Shown one piece after another: positions 8,143 through 16,577 of a stretch of DNA of 35,782 bases. Under the pieces are notes generated by a model. It was not told the origin of the DNA. It made no database searches and saw nothing but the letters and a program-made list of their open reading frames with translations. A program made the position numbers and the translations under genes. This DNA comes from a candidate division WOR-1 bacterium RIFOXYB2_FULL_36_35 (GTDB lineage Bacteria > Margulisbacteria > WOR-1 > XYC2-FULL-46-14 > XYC2-FULL-37-10), in assembly GCA_001771505.1 (NCBI GenBank), contig MEUA01000038.1, forward strand, positions 1 through 35,782. The letters run 5' to 3'. Each line of letters starts with the position of its first letter. The stretch's first letter is position 1.

Positions 8143-11100
8143 TTAAAAACCAAACATAGCCTTAAGCGTCATTTTAGAATATCCACTTATAGGCTCGCTA
8201 ACACTTAGAGGTTCTCTATAATACGAAATAGACAATATAGATGTCAATCTATATGTAATTTGATAGTTAAAATATTCCGTATTACTCTTATCAGAAGACT
8301 CATCCAATAATTTAGAATATTTCACGTCGATATAAAAACGATCAAAAACTTCTTTGACAAAACCGACACCAAAAGCCTGTTTCTGCGCCAGATTAGCGTC
8401 TTTTGCACCCAAAGCCCGCCTCAGATCTTTACCAAAATTATACTCCAAAGTCAGGCTTTCCAAGCCTAAAGCCTGTTCAAGCCTCCTTTCAACCCCCCGA
8501 AAAACAACAGTTTGCAAACGGCTATTTAAATAATCTGCCACAACTGCTTTTGTGTCAATATCAGCGGAGCTCCCCTTTTCCAAACCAATTGTTGATTTAA
8601 CAAAATCCGGCAATAAAAGAACCCTTATTTCATCTTTAGAATAAGATGCGCGCTTATATAAAGAAGTTCCTTCATCCTCAAATGCCTCAAGATCTATATC
8701 CAATGCTTTTGATTTTTCCCTGCTAAAAGGAACCCCTGTAAGATGAGAAACAACAAAAATCTTTTTTGATGAAGAGTTGTTGCTAACTTTATCTTCAACT
8801 TGAACCAGAGCAAACAAATTTAAATTAGGGAAAAACCCTCCGGAAAAATCAGCATAATTGATAGATGTTGCTTCTAACCCAAAAGGATAAAATTTTTCAA
8901 GTTCGGACAAACTTAACAAAGTAAATTCTCTGTTAAAAATGCTAACAGACCCTCTTTTGAAATATATTCTACCATAAATATTAGGGCCGGTAACAGGACC
9001 TAAGACGTCAATGGCTTGACCATAAATCTCCATATTTAAAAATATATTACTTAAATCTATTGTATTAACATTGCCTGCAGTAAGATAAACATTTTTTGCT
9101 ATATCTAAATTCAAACTCAAAAAAATTGGAATTTTTTGCTTGCCATCACCTGCCCCACCAGAAAAAGTTGTAGGGAAAGAGATTACAGCATCGCTCATTT
9201 TGACTTTGCCTCCAAGTTTTAACTTGTCAAATGGTCCAGAAAGAGAAATTTTATTTAATAAAATATTCCCTTTATATAATTCAGATGCATTTATATAGAA
9301 AGTTCCGTCGGAAAGATTGAAATTTAAAGATTTTTTTGCAAAGTCAATATACCCAGCGCAAAAAACGGGGGTTATGCTGCCATTTTCCCCATACCAATGT
9401 CCCGAAAAACCAACAAGATCAATTCTCCCTTTATCGGCCTCAATGGTAATACTTGAGTCCCCAATATTTGAACCCAAAGATTTTACATGCCAAATACCAT
9501 CTGTTACAGAAACATTTCCCTTGACTGAAAATTCGCCGTTTCTCGAACGAACAGTCAAAAACCCTTTAGCTTTTCCATCAATCCATTTAAACTCATCATT
9601 AAATATATTTGCAAGCCCCAGAGATCTCCCTTCTATGGTAGCTGACAAGGCAATATCTCCCGCCGTATTTAATGTCCCTGAAACAGATGAAATGCTTTTA
9701 CCATCATCAATATCAATATTATCTATGGTAAGTTTTTCTTTATGATATGTAATAAACCCTTTTATGCCGTTAAACTCAACATCAGCCAATTTAACTTTAT
9801 CTGTTTTAAAGTCAAGTGCCACAGATGGGTCTTTTATTGTCCCTATTAATTTCGCATCAGCATCAAACCTTCCTTCAAGATCTTTATCTGAAACAAACCT
9901 CAATATATCAATAGGCATGTTACGGGCATAAAAAGTCACATTCATCTTTTGGGAATTAACGTAGTACTCTCCTGCGACCGTGGTTTCTCCCCCTGATTTT
10001 TTAAGTGCAATGTTAGTAGCCAAAACTTTTCCATCTGTTACTTCCACTACTTCCACAGAAAAATCCAAATTATCAAACTCATACTTTTTATACTTTCCTT
10101 TTTCAATTTGAGCAGAAACCTCAATTTTAGGATCAGCAAGTCTTCCTGACACAGCAACTTTCCCCTTTATTTTGCCGCTAACATCATTAAATAAAGGCGG
10201 TTCTTGAGAAGCCCTATATTTATCAAGCTCGGCATTTAGTTTGTCCCATTTTTCAAGCGCTTTATCAAACCCATTCTTCCTATCATTAAAAATATCTTCA
10301 AACACAGGAAGTTTAAATTTAGTGTGATTAACTTCCTGTGAACTTGATACTGTTGGCCTAAAAAACCTTTTATACAACCTATATCCCTCCGATAAAATTT
10401 TAGAGACTTCTTGAATAGAGCCTTTTTCCAGCGAAACAGTAAGATCAATATCTTTTTCTAATCCCTCATCGCCAAGATAAAAATTGCCCGAACAAACAAT
10501 TTTATTTTCCCCCGATTCAACAATTAATGGCTTTGCCAAACTAATTGTTTTATCCTTCAAACGAGCTTCCCCCTTAATTTTATCCAAAGGGATATGGTTT
10601 AAACGGCCCTTTGAAAAATCAACATGCAAAAAAGCATTTTCTTTGTTCTTCTCACTCAACATTGAAAAATCCACAGTGCCAACGCCTTCCAAAACGCCAA
10701 CTTTCGAAGTAAACATGCTGATATCACGAAGATCAATTTTTGCGAGTATTTTTGCATCAAAGTTATTGATTGATTCTTTAATTGTATTTCTTGCATAACC
10801 CGACACCTCGGAACTGCTTGTTTTAAAATAGATCGAATCAACAAAAAACTTCCCGTTTGTTACCCCCGCTTCTAAGGACGCAGAAACTATGTGAACATCA
10901 TCAATTTTAGCGTGATCTAAAGCAGCTTCGATTGATATATCTAAGCCCAAAATATCTTGAATTTTTTTTACTTCTGTAATCATTCCGCTTACCTGCCCGT
11001 GAAAATTAATATCCCCTTCTATTGTAGAAATATCTGACGGCAAAAACTGTCTTACAATCCCCAAATTTTGCAGCTTCATGTTTTCGCTCAATACTTGCAA

Positions 11101-12837
11101 ATCCGTTTCAACTCCAATGCCAGTCTGGCCTGAGATAAAAATGCTTGATCCTCCTTCTTGCAAAAAAGCATTATTTATTTTAACCTCTCCGTTTTTTAAA
11201 GAAATTTTGCCAGAGCCTTTGGAGATATGCTGTATTCCTATATTTCCATCAGAAATCTCAATGCTCCCTGAAGCTGTTAAGTTTTTTATTGGATTTGAAA
11301 GAAATTGGTCATTCAAACGAAAAGCTAAATCGCCATAAAAACTATCAACTAAAACATTCATTGGGCCAAGAATTCCAACGCCTGCCAACCTAAACCCCTT
11401 TGCCCTCGAATAAAAAGAGAAATCCTTTTGAGAAGACATTGTCCCCCTACCTACAAATTCAGCTCTGTTAGAAGCAAGTTTTAACTCATTAAAATCAATA
11501 GCCCCATCTCTAATTCTAAGTTGAGCCTTTACAGTATCAAGCCTTTGTCCAAAGAGAAAACCATTTGTTAAGTTGCCATTTAAATCAACTTTTAAATCCT
11601 TCAAGTTTCCATCAACTAAAAAACTCCCGCTCAAATCACCCAAAACACCAGGCGCATTGCTTGTTATCTTCAAAATATTCAACTTGGAAATATTTCCTCT
11701 TATAGAAAATTCTGGCCCTTTTTTCGTAAAATAAACCTCTCCGGAAGATTTAACTTCTCCTTCATAAATTTTTACTTTTGAACTTTCAATTTTAAGTCTC
11801 TTATCAGCATAAGAAATTTTCCCCACCCCATAAATCCAACTCCCCAAATATATCCCTTTTTGAAAATCCAGATTTGAATATATGGTTGGATTGTTATATT
11901 TTCCTTTAATATCAACTTGCGCGCTAAAGAGGCCCTTTGCTTCAGAGAAAACCGCCCCGTTAAAAATTTTATTTATAGTTTTAATGTCGGCATCATAAAA
12001 ACTTATGCTTAAATCAAGGTCTTTATAAATGCACCCATCAACACTGACCGGAATAGAATCAAGAACCCCGTTTAGAGTAAGTTTTGCTTCTCCCTTGTTT
12101 GCAGAAAATACAACATTTACCTCCCCAGAAATAAAATTAAAAGATGGGACAAAATAATTTATCCAGTTTTTTGCGGGGAGTTTATGCGCAGCAACTTCTA
12201 TGTCGTATGACTGGTCATTACTATTAAAAAATCCATTAAATTTTATTCGGGAGCCGCCTTCTGCGACTCCATCTAAATTAATTCCTATCTTTGGTGTTTT
12301 TGCGAGATCTATTTCTCCTTTTATGCTGGAAATCGATGTGTGTATTGTTTTTTGTTTATATGGCATACCAGCTTTGTCTTCATATACAGCCTTTATATTG
12401 TTGAGAACTATCTTCGCTTTTAACGGAGGGCTATCCTTCTGCCCTTCCTTTAAAATATCCGATATCCTAAAATGTCCTTTTTCATCCCTAAGTATAGATA
12501 TCTGACCGTTGTTAAAAGTCAATTCATCAATAGATGGAACTATGTTGCCTTTGTTTTCAATAAATTTGAGAAGATTAAAATTAACTTTAAGGCTGTCAAT
12601 GTAGATTTCATCGCCGATTGATACCCCTTCAAGTAAAACCTCGCCAATAATTTTCCCTGAAACTCCTCTTATTTTCACAGGGCGATTAAAAGACTGTTGA
12701 AGTCCTTTTGTAGTCTCTTTTTTTATGTTTTCATAAAGACTATCTACAAAAGGCAAAGAAAAAACAACTGATGAGAAAAAAAACATCAAACAGAAAAATA
12801 CTATTAAGATCTGGAAAACTTTCTTCACAAATAACAT
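8143..12837 (-). CDS. tamB: TamB-type translocation and assembly module protein
   Basis: A 1564-residue AsmA/TamB-family protein spanning the periplasm. The family is a long beta-groove linked to lipid transport between membranes and outer-membrane protein assembly. A single N-terminal membrane segment (about 7-29, ILIVFFCLMFFFSSVVF) anchors it in the inner membrane. The rest is almost entirely repeated short beta-strands. The C-terminal TamB domain (formerly DUF490, about 1150-1564) contains GPVTGPNIYGRIYFKRG, the characteristic LLSLSELEKFYPFG and a barrel-like end finishing in FGF. It lies 31 bases after xer and 69 before bamA, the usual tamB-Omp85 pairing. No strong ribosome-binding site precedes the ATG. 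Confidence 0.92.
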   Translation of the reverse strand: MLFVKKVFQILIVFFCLMFFFSSVVFSLPFVDSLYENIKKETTKGLQQSFNRPVKIRGVSGKIIGEVLLEGVSIGDEIYIDSLKVNFNLLKFIENKGNIVPSIDELTFNNGQISILRDEKGHFRISDILKEGQKDSPPLKAKIVLNNIKAVYEDKAGMPYKQKTIHTSISSIKGEIDLAKTPKIGINLDGVAEGGSRIKFNGFFNSNDQSYDIEVAAHKLPAKNWINYFVPSFNFISGEVNVVFSANKGEAKLTLNGVLDSIPVSVDGCIYKDLDLSISFYDADIKTINKIFNGAVFSEAKGLFSAQVDIKGKYNNPTIYSNLDFQKGIYLGSWIYGVGKISYADKRLKIESSKVKIYEGEVKSSGEVYFTKKGPEFSIRGNISKLNILKITSNAPGVLGDLSGSFLVDGNLKDLKVDLNGNLTNGFLFGQRLDTVKAQLRIRDGAIDFNELKLASNRAEFVGRGTMSSQKDFSFYSRAKGFRLAGVGILGPMNVLVDSFYGDLAFRLNDQFLSNPIKNLTASGSIEISDGNIGIQHISKGSGKISLKNGEVKINNAFLQEGGSSIFISGQTGIGVETDLQVLSENMKLQNLGIVRQFLPSDISTIEGDINFHGQVSGMITEVKKIQDILGLDISIEAALDHAKIDDVHIVSASLEAGVTNGKFFVDSIYFKTSSSEVSGYARNTIKESINNFDAKILAKIDLRDISMFTSKVGVLEGVGTVDFSMLSEKNKENAFLHVDFSKGRLNHIPLDKIKGEARLKDKTISLAKPLIVESGENKIVCSGNFYLGDEGLEKDIDLTVSLEKGSIQEVSKILSEGYRLYKRFFRPTVSSSQEVNHTKFKLPVFEDIFNDRKNGFDKALEKWDKLNAELDKYRASQEPPLFNDVSGKIKGKVAVSGRLADPKIEVSAQIEKGKYKKYEFDNLDFSVEVVEVTDGKVLATNIALKKSGGETTVAGEYYVNSQKMNVTFYARNMPIDILRFVSDKDLEGRFDADAKLIGTIKDPSVALDFKTDKVKLADVEFNGIKGFITYHKEKLTIDNIDIDDGKSISSVSGTLNTAGDIALSATIEGRSLGLANIFNDEFKWIDGKAKGFLTVRSRNGEFSVKGNVSVTDGIWHVKSLGSNIGDSSITIEADKGRIDLVGFSGHWYGENGSITPVFCAGYIDFAKKSLNFNLSDGTFYINASELYKGNILLNKISLSGPFDKLKLGGKVKMSDAVISFPTTFSGGAGDGKQKIPIFLSLNLDIAKNVYLTAGNVNTIDLSNIFLNMEIYGQAIDVLGPVTGPNIYGRIYFKRGSVSIFNREFTLLSLSELEKFYPFGLEATSINYADFSGGFFPNLNLFALVQVEDKVSNNSSSKKIFVVSHLTGVPFSREKSKALDIDLEAFEDEGTSLYKRASYSKDEIRVLLLPDFVKSTIGLEKGSSADIDTKAVVADYLNSRLQTVVFRGVERRLEQALGLESLTLEYNFGKDLRRALGAKDANLAQKQAFGVGFVKEVFDRFYIDVKYSKLLDESSDKSNTEYFNYQITYRLTSILSISYYREPLSVSEPISGYSKMTLKAMFGF

Positions 12838-12868
12838 TTTACCATCATATAATGAAGAAAATAAGAGA

Positions 12869-13753
12869 CTAAGCTCTTGGATGCGCAGAATCGTAAACAG
12901 ATTTCATCTTTTCCTTTGTAACATGAGTATAAATCTGGGTGGTAGAAAGCGAAGAATGGCCTAAAAGTTCTTGTACGGCTCGCAGATCTGCTCCATTATC
13001 CAAAAGATGGGTTGCAAAAGAGTGTCTCAATGTATGAGGGGTAACTTTTTTTTCAATGCCCGCTTTTTTAACCCACTTTTTCAAAAGCCTTTCAACACTT
13101 CTCTGCGTTAACCTCCCGCCACGATTTCCCAAGAAAACAGCTCTAGTATCTAAAGTTGCAATACGAAGTCGCCCAATGTTTAAATAATTTCGTAAAGCCT
13201 GAACAGCTTGATTACCGATTAAAGATATTCTTTCTTTTCCTCCCTTGCCCAAAACCCTAACTTCCATAGAAGCCAAATCAATATCCCCAAGGTTTAAGCC
13301 TATAACTTCACTAACGCGTATGCCGCTACCATAAAGCAACTCAATTAAAGCTTTGTCCCTCAAAACAAAAGGGGTTCCTCCTTTTATAGAAGAAAAAAGC
13401 TTATCAATTTCATTTTTATAAAGGAAGTTTGGCAATTTTTTTTCGAGCTTAGGAGTAGACAAAAGCAAAAAAGGATTATCCTTAGCCGTTTTTTCTCTTA
13501 ATAACCAAGAATAAAATGATCTACAAGCGGATATTTTCCGAGCAAGAGATCTTCTCTTGAACTTTCTGTTCTCCAGGGAATAAAGAAACCTTCTTGCATC
13601 ATTTCTTGTCACATCTGTAATCTGTTTATCTTTTAAAAATAGAAAAAAATCTTTTAGATCTATATTATAGTTTTTAATTGTATGATAAGAAAGATTTCTC
13701 TCTGATTTTAAAGAACCAAGATAACTGTCAAGATGTTTTTCATTAAAGTCCAT
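12869..13753 (-). CDS. xerC: Tyrosine recombinase XerC/XerD
   Basis: Site-specific recombinase, probably resolving chromosome dimers at dif. The N-terminal SAM-like core-binding domain covers about 3-90. The catalytic domain has the full set: R146 (GSGIRVSE), K170 (LGKGGKER), H240 and R243 (TPHTLRHSFATHLL), H266 (LLGHSSLSTTQIY) and nucleophile Y275. The 294-residue length and HPRA ending are typical of housekeeping XerC/XerD rather than phage integrases. Its ATG overlaps the preceding peptidase gene by 11 bases, suggesting coupled translation. No attachment site or mobile-element cargo is seen beside it. XerC versus XerD cannot be decided from the sequence alone. Confidence 0.9.
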   Translation of the reverse strand: MDFNEKHLDSYLGSLKSERNLSYHTIKNYNIDLKDFFLFLKDKQITDVTRNDARRFLYSLENRKFKRRSLARKISACRSFYSWLLREKTAKDNPFLLLSTPKLEKKLPNFLYKNEIDKLFSSIKGGTPFVLRDKALIELLYGSGIRVSEVIGLNLGDIDLASMEVRVLGKGGKERISLIGNQAVQALRNYLNIGRLRIATLDTRAVFLGNRGGRLTQRSVERLLKKWVKKAGIEKKVTPHTLRHSFATHLLDNGADLRAVQELLGHSSLSTTQIYTHVTKEKMKSVYDSAHPRA

Positions 13754-14171
13754 ACTGACGTCGTTTTTCAGCCGTTATAGAAGTATAACTTTCCCCTTCT
13801 TTAATCCAACTCTCTTTTTTTTCTGAGGGGCGAGTATCAATATGAACAAATCCTTCTTTAGGGTAAAACCCTAACCCGTTAAGCCCCTCTATGGTTTCGA
13901 CATACTTAAAAAGTTCGTTGAGTTCAATCCCCTCGATTTTTATGTGAGCAGCTTTCCCCATAGTATGGTAACTGCGACTATTCCGATTTAAACTTTCATA
14001 ATGTTCATCACACCAATATGCGGATAAAACGCTAACTTTTTTCTTGAAGTGTTCTCCTATCATTTCCAATACCCCAACAAGCCCCAGATGAATTCTAAAC
14101 TCTTGCCCTTTACAGAAATTACACCTGCACCTAAAATCTTCATCCCTAAAATGTTCTGAAAGCCTTGCCAT
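13743..14171 (-). CDS. M15-like zinc peptidase domain protein (peptidoglycan-type)
   Basis: A 142-residue protein resembling the peptidase M15_3 family, which includes peptidoglycan D-Ala-carboxypeptidase-like enzymes. It begins LSEHFRDEDFRCRC, a common opening for that family. Putative zinc ligands are H69 (RSYHTMGKAAHI) and H110 (GFVHIDTRP). The usual ligand motif is S-x-H-x2-G-x-A-x-D, but here the Asp position holds histidine (H76). Histidine could still bind zinc, or the domain may be non-catalytic. No signal peptide is visible, which is odd for a wall enzyme. It overlaps xer by 11 bases and heads the minus-strand gene series. Confidence 0.7.
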   Translation of the reverse strand: MARLSEHFRDEDFRCRCNFCKGQEFRIHLGLVGVLEMIGEHFKKKVSVLSAYWCDEHYESLNRNSRSYHTMGKAAHIKIEGIELNELFKYVETIEGLNGLGFYPKEGFVHIDTRPSEKKESWIKEGESYTSITAEKRRQYGL

Positions 14172-14270
14172 TTTAATATTTTAACATAAAAATATACAGG
14201 ATAGTAATGGTAACTTGCAGTTTTGAAATATTTTCATTGAAATTCCGATAAAAACTTAATGATAAATAAA

Positions 14271-14298
14271 TAGACTTTTTAGAAATCAGGGCTATAAT
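14271..14298 (+). promoter_or_regulatory. Probable promoter of the TPR gene
   Basis: A perfect TATAAT (14293-14298) follows TAGACT (14271-14276, four of six matches to TTGACA) with a 16-base spacer. The start would be near 14305, about 80 bases before the ATG at 14384. The 212-base region between the divergent peptidase and TPR genes contains nothing else that could be recognised. Confidence 0.45.
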
Positions 14299-14383
14299 AT
14301 ATTGCGAACAAAAAACTCCAGCCATGTTAAAAGGCCGATAGAGCCCTGCAAAACAATATAACATTGAAAGAGGGTGAGGCAAT

Positions 14384-15691
14384 ATGGGGCTAGGAATCGA
14401 ACCAACTGGAAATACCCCCTCATTTTATGCCCGATACTGGGCACAAGAAGAAGAAGAACGAAGTACGCCGAAAAATGAAAGAATACTATTTGAAAATGTT
14501 TCTGAAGATTTGCAAGATCCAATATACTCAGAAGCGGCAGATGCCTTGCTTGAAGAAATTTTAAAAAATAAGCCCGAGTTTTTAAGCGGCGTTAATAATT
14601 CAAAAGAACAATTATCTGTATTGTTAATTATAGTACAAGCCATTATACAAGAAAATTCTTTCTTTAAATTTGAAGGAGATACTTTTTCTGCTTTACCTTC
14701 CAGACAAGGGGGCCTTGATTTAAGGCTAAATGACAACCTTTTACACCCTTTAAGAAGAAAACTGGGAGACCTTTCTGCAAATGATCTGTTTTCTACGCCA
14801 AAAAATAAAAGAGTAGCCATGTGCGAAGAGATTTGCAATGTTATAGAATCACTTATAAATGCTTTCAACAAGAGAAACCCAGGACACCCATTAAAATCAT
14901 GGAGAGAATATTCAGGAATAGGAACATCGTCATATAAAACACACGTGGAACCTATCGTACAGTTATGTGATGGACGCACATTCAGATTAGCTTTGACTGA
15001 CCCAGGCAATCTCAAAATTGAAGAGATAACAACAAAAACAATAGATCCACGCGCTTCAGAATATGAAAGCATTAGAGTCCATCATTATAATGATGGGGTT
15101 ATAGCCTTAAATGGAGCAATTTATGAGCAAGACAATAAAACTCTTTCTGAAGAAAAAACAAAAGACGCAATAAGATCATTAACTGTAGCATATTCTATGA
15201 ACAAAAAAGATCCTCTTGTTCTGGAAAACTTATGGTTGGCATTCAGCTTAAGCCAGGGTGATAATAAAAAAGCCATGGAAAATATTTTTTCCGAGTCGCT
15301 TGCTCTTGGAAACACGAATATATGGTTTCATAAAGGCAATAAATATTTAGAAGAAAATAATTTAGATGACGCGAAAAAAGCCTTTCAGAGAGTCGCTCCT
15401 GATAACAACAATTACTGTGATACTCAAGATATACGTGCATATATACTATTGAAAGAAAATAAACCAGAAGAAGCAATGAAGCTATGTTTTACAACTCTCG
15501 AAAAAGACCCAAATCACCATAAAACTCTTTATTATTTAGGCATGGCCTTTTTTAATTTAAAGAGATATGAAAGGGCAGAAACAGCCTTCAATCTTTATGT
15601 AAAACAGGGGTGTAGAGAGGAAACCCCTGGAGATCTTTATTACTCATCAATTAAACATTTGTCAGCAATAAAGCAACTTCACCCCGATTAG
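14384..15691 (+). CDS. TPR-repeat protein with unrecognised N-terminal half
   Basis: A 435-residue soluble protein with no signal peptide or membrane segment. The N-terminal part (about 1-240), opening MGLGIEPTGNTPSFYARYWA, is not recognised. From about 245 to 430 there are TPR-like helix pairs, clearest in ALGNTNIWFHKGNKYLEENN, LDDAKKAFQRV, AYILLKENKPEEAMKLC and TLYYLGMAFFNLKRYERAE. TPRs usually bind other proteins, but no partner can be named. GAGG lies four bases before the ATG. The last residues HPD and the TAG stop are encoded inside a palindromic repeat hairpin (15681-15703), so the native C-terminus may have been replaced or trimmed. Confidence 0.75.
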   Translation: MGLGIEPTGNTPSFYARYWAQEEEERSTPKNERILFENVSEDLQDPIYSEAADALLEEILKNKPEFLSGVNNSKEQLSVLLIIVQAIIQENSFFKFEGDTFSALPSRQGGLDLRLNDNLLHPLRRKLGDLSANDLFSTPKNKRVAMCEEICNVIESLINAFNKRNPGHPLKSWREYSGIGTSSYKTHVEPIVQLCDGRTFRLALTDPGNLKIEEITTKTIDPRASEYESIRVHHYNDGVIALNGAIYEQDNKTLSEEKTKDAIRSLTVAYSMNKKDPLVLENLWLAFSLSQGDNKKAMENIFSESLALGNTNIWFHKGNKYLEENNLDDAKKAFQRVAPDNNNYCDTQDIRAYILLKENKPEEAMKLCFTTLEKDPNHHKTLYYLGMAFFNLKRYERAETAFNLYVKQGCREETPGDLYYSSIKHLSAIKQLHPD

Positions 15692-15703
15692 GACAATCGG
15701 GGT
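15681..15703. repeat. Palindromic repeat, hairpin-only copy at TPR gene stop
   Basis: accccgatt (15681-15689) and aatcggggt (15695-15703) form a 9-bp perfect stem around the loop aggac. The TAG stop of the TPR gene uses the last stem base and the first two loop bases. The outer arms of the full element are absent. Confidence 0.8.
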
Positions 15704-15764
15704 CAATATGGGAAAAAAGATACTTTTGCGACAATAAAAGGCATTCTAATATTTATGTATTTAC

Positions 15765-15773
15765 TGGTATACT
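15765..15773 (+). promoter_or_regulatory. Possible extended -10 promoter of the lipoprotein gene
   Basis: TG-G-TATACT (15765-15773) fits an extended -10 element; no good -35 is present. Transcription would begin near 15780 and place the repeat at 15787-15823 in the 5' leader. Confidence 0.35.
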
Positions 15774-15786
15774 ATTATAAATATAA

Positions 15787-15823
15787 ACCCCGATTAGGAA
15801 ATCGGGGTGAATAATCGGGGTAA
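15787..15823. repeat. Palindromic repeat, hairpin plus right arm, before lipoprotein RBS
   Basis: Hairpin accccgatt (15787-15795) and aatcggggt (15800-15808), followed by the right arm gaataatcggggtaa (15809-15823). The left arm and core are missing. It ends three bases before AGGAGG (15826-15831), so the folded RNA would abut the ribosome-binding site of the lipoprotein gene. Confidence 0.8.
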
Positions 15824-15837
15824 ATAGGAGGATAAAA

Positions 15838-16527
15838 ATGAAAGCTATTTTAATTTTTACAGTTATTGCTTTTGCAACAATCGGAACAATGTCAGGATGT
15901 TCTTCCATATCAGGAGGAACAACAGGAACAATCGCAGACTACTATCCTCATCAAGATGGTTATAGTTGGACATATGGACAATCTTCAACTATATCATTTG
16001 ATGTAACGGGACTTCCAATCCCCCCTATAGGAGATATAGTGGCAACAGGAACAATAGTTGATACTTTTAACGGTACACAAACAATTAGCACGGGAGAAGC
16101 TCAAATCTTAAGAGAAGAGACAACGGCAGGAGGTGTAACTGCAACAATAGAAACTCTCGTAATAGCTTCAGATGATGGAGTAAGAACCTACGGAACGCCA
16201 TCTATCCCTACGACAACATCAACATATCTATATGCTTTTCCTTTACAAACCGGCAAGACTTGGACAATTATAGGTTCACTGGAAGGGACTGTGGTCGGAG
16301 AAGAATCTGTAACAGTAACAGGAGGAACATTCCAATGTTTTAAACTGTCATTGCGCAGCCCAACATTTGATACATTGTACTCCAACTATACATATTATGT
16401 CTGGTTAGGAAAAAATGCAGGAGTAGTAAAAACTGCCTTAAGCGGAACTTATACTACATCTTACTCGGGTTATAGTTTGATAACTACTGTTAGCCTTGTT
16501 TCACAACTTATATCAAAAACCTTTTAG
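15838..16527 (+). CDS. Secreted lipoprotein of unknown function
   Basis: A 229-residue protein with a lipoprotein signal peptide: MKAILIFTVIAFATIGTMSG followed by C21 (lipobox MSGC). The mature protein should be anchored by lipid to a membrane. The rest is rich in Thr, Ser and Gly, with a predicted beta-strand character. It contains YYPHQDGYSWTYG near the start and YTYYVWLGKNAGVVKTA near the end, which resemble generic extracytoplasmic beta proteins that read around a Y-x-W-x-Y-G strand. No enzyme motif is visible. AGGAGG, six bases before the ATG, fixes the start. It faces gpmI tail to tail. Confidence 0.75.
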   Translation: MKAILIFTVIAFATIGTMSGCSSISGGTTGTIADYYPHQDGYSWTYGQSSTISFDVTGLPIPPIGDIVATGTIVDTFNGTQTISTGEAQILREETTAGGVTATIETLVIASDDGVRTYGTPSIPTTTSTYLYAFPLQTGKTWTIIGSLEGTVVGEESVTVTGGTFQCFKLSLRSPTFDTLYSNYTYYVWLGKNAGVVKTALSGTYTTSYSGYSLITTVSLVSQLISKTF

Positions 16528-16548
16528 TAGTTAAGGAAATCTTTGATT

Positions 16549-16577
16549 TTAGCCCAGATTATCTTTGTCGGGATTAA
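16549..16577. repeat. Degenerate palindrome between lipoprotein and gpmI
   Basis: ttagcccagatt (16549-16560) is partly complementary to the end gtcgggattaa (16567-16577). This is the repeat-family pattern ttaacccngatt/aatcgggnttaa with several changes. The gpmI stop codon (16574-16576, read as TAA on the minus strand) lies in its right arm. It could also act as a bidirectional terminator between the convergent genes. Membership in the family is uncertain. Confidence 0.35.

Noticed and set aside
12869-13753. Tyrosine recombinase as an integrase of a mobile element
   Set aside because: Length, HPRA ending and housekeeping neighbours fit XerC/XerD; no attachment repeats or cargo are visible.
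14299-14383. Leader of the TPR gene as a riboswitch
   Set aside because: No known aptamer core could be matched by eye and no terminator or sequestering hairpin is obvious.
14425-15072. Long minus-strand frame (215 codons) opposite the TPR gene; similar long antisense frames opposite the solenoid gene (33121-33807) and PPDK
   Set aside because: Serine/leucine-rich antisense shadows of AT-rich coding sequence, without start signals or recognisable motifs.
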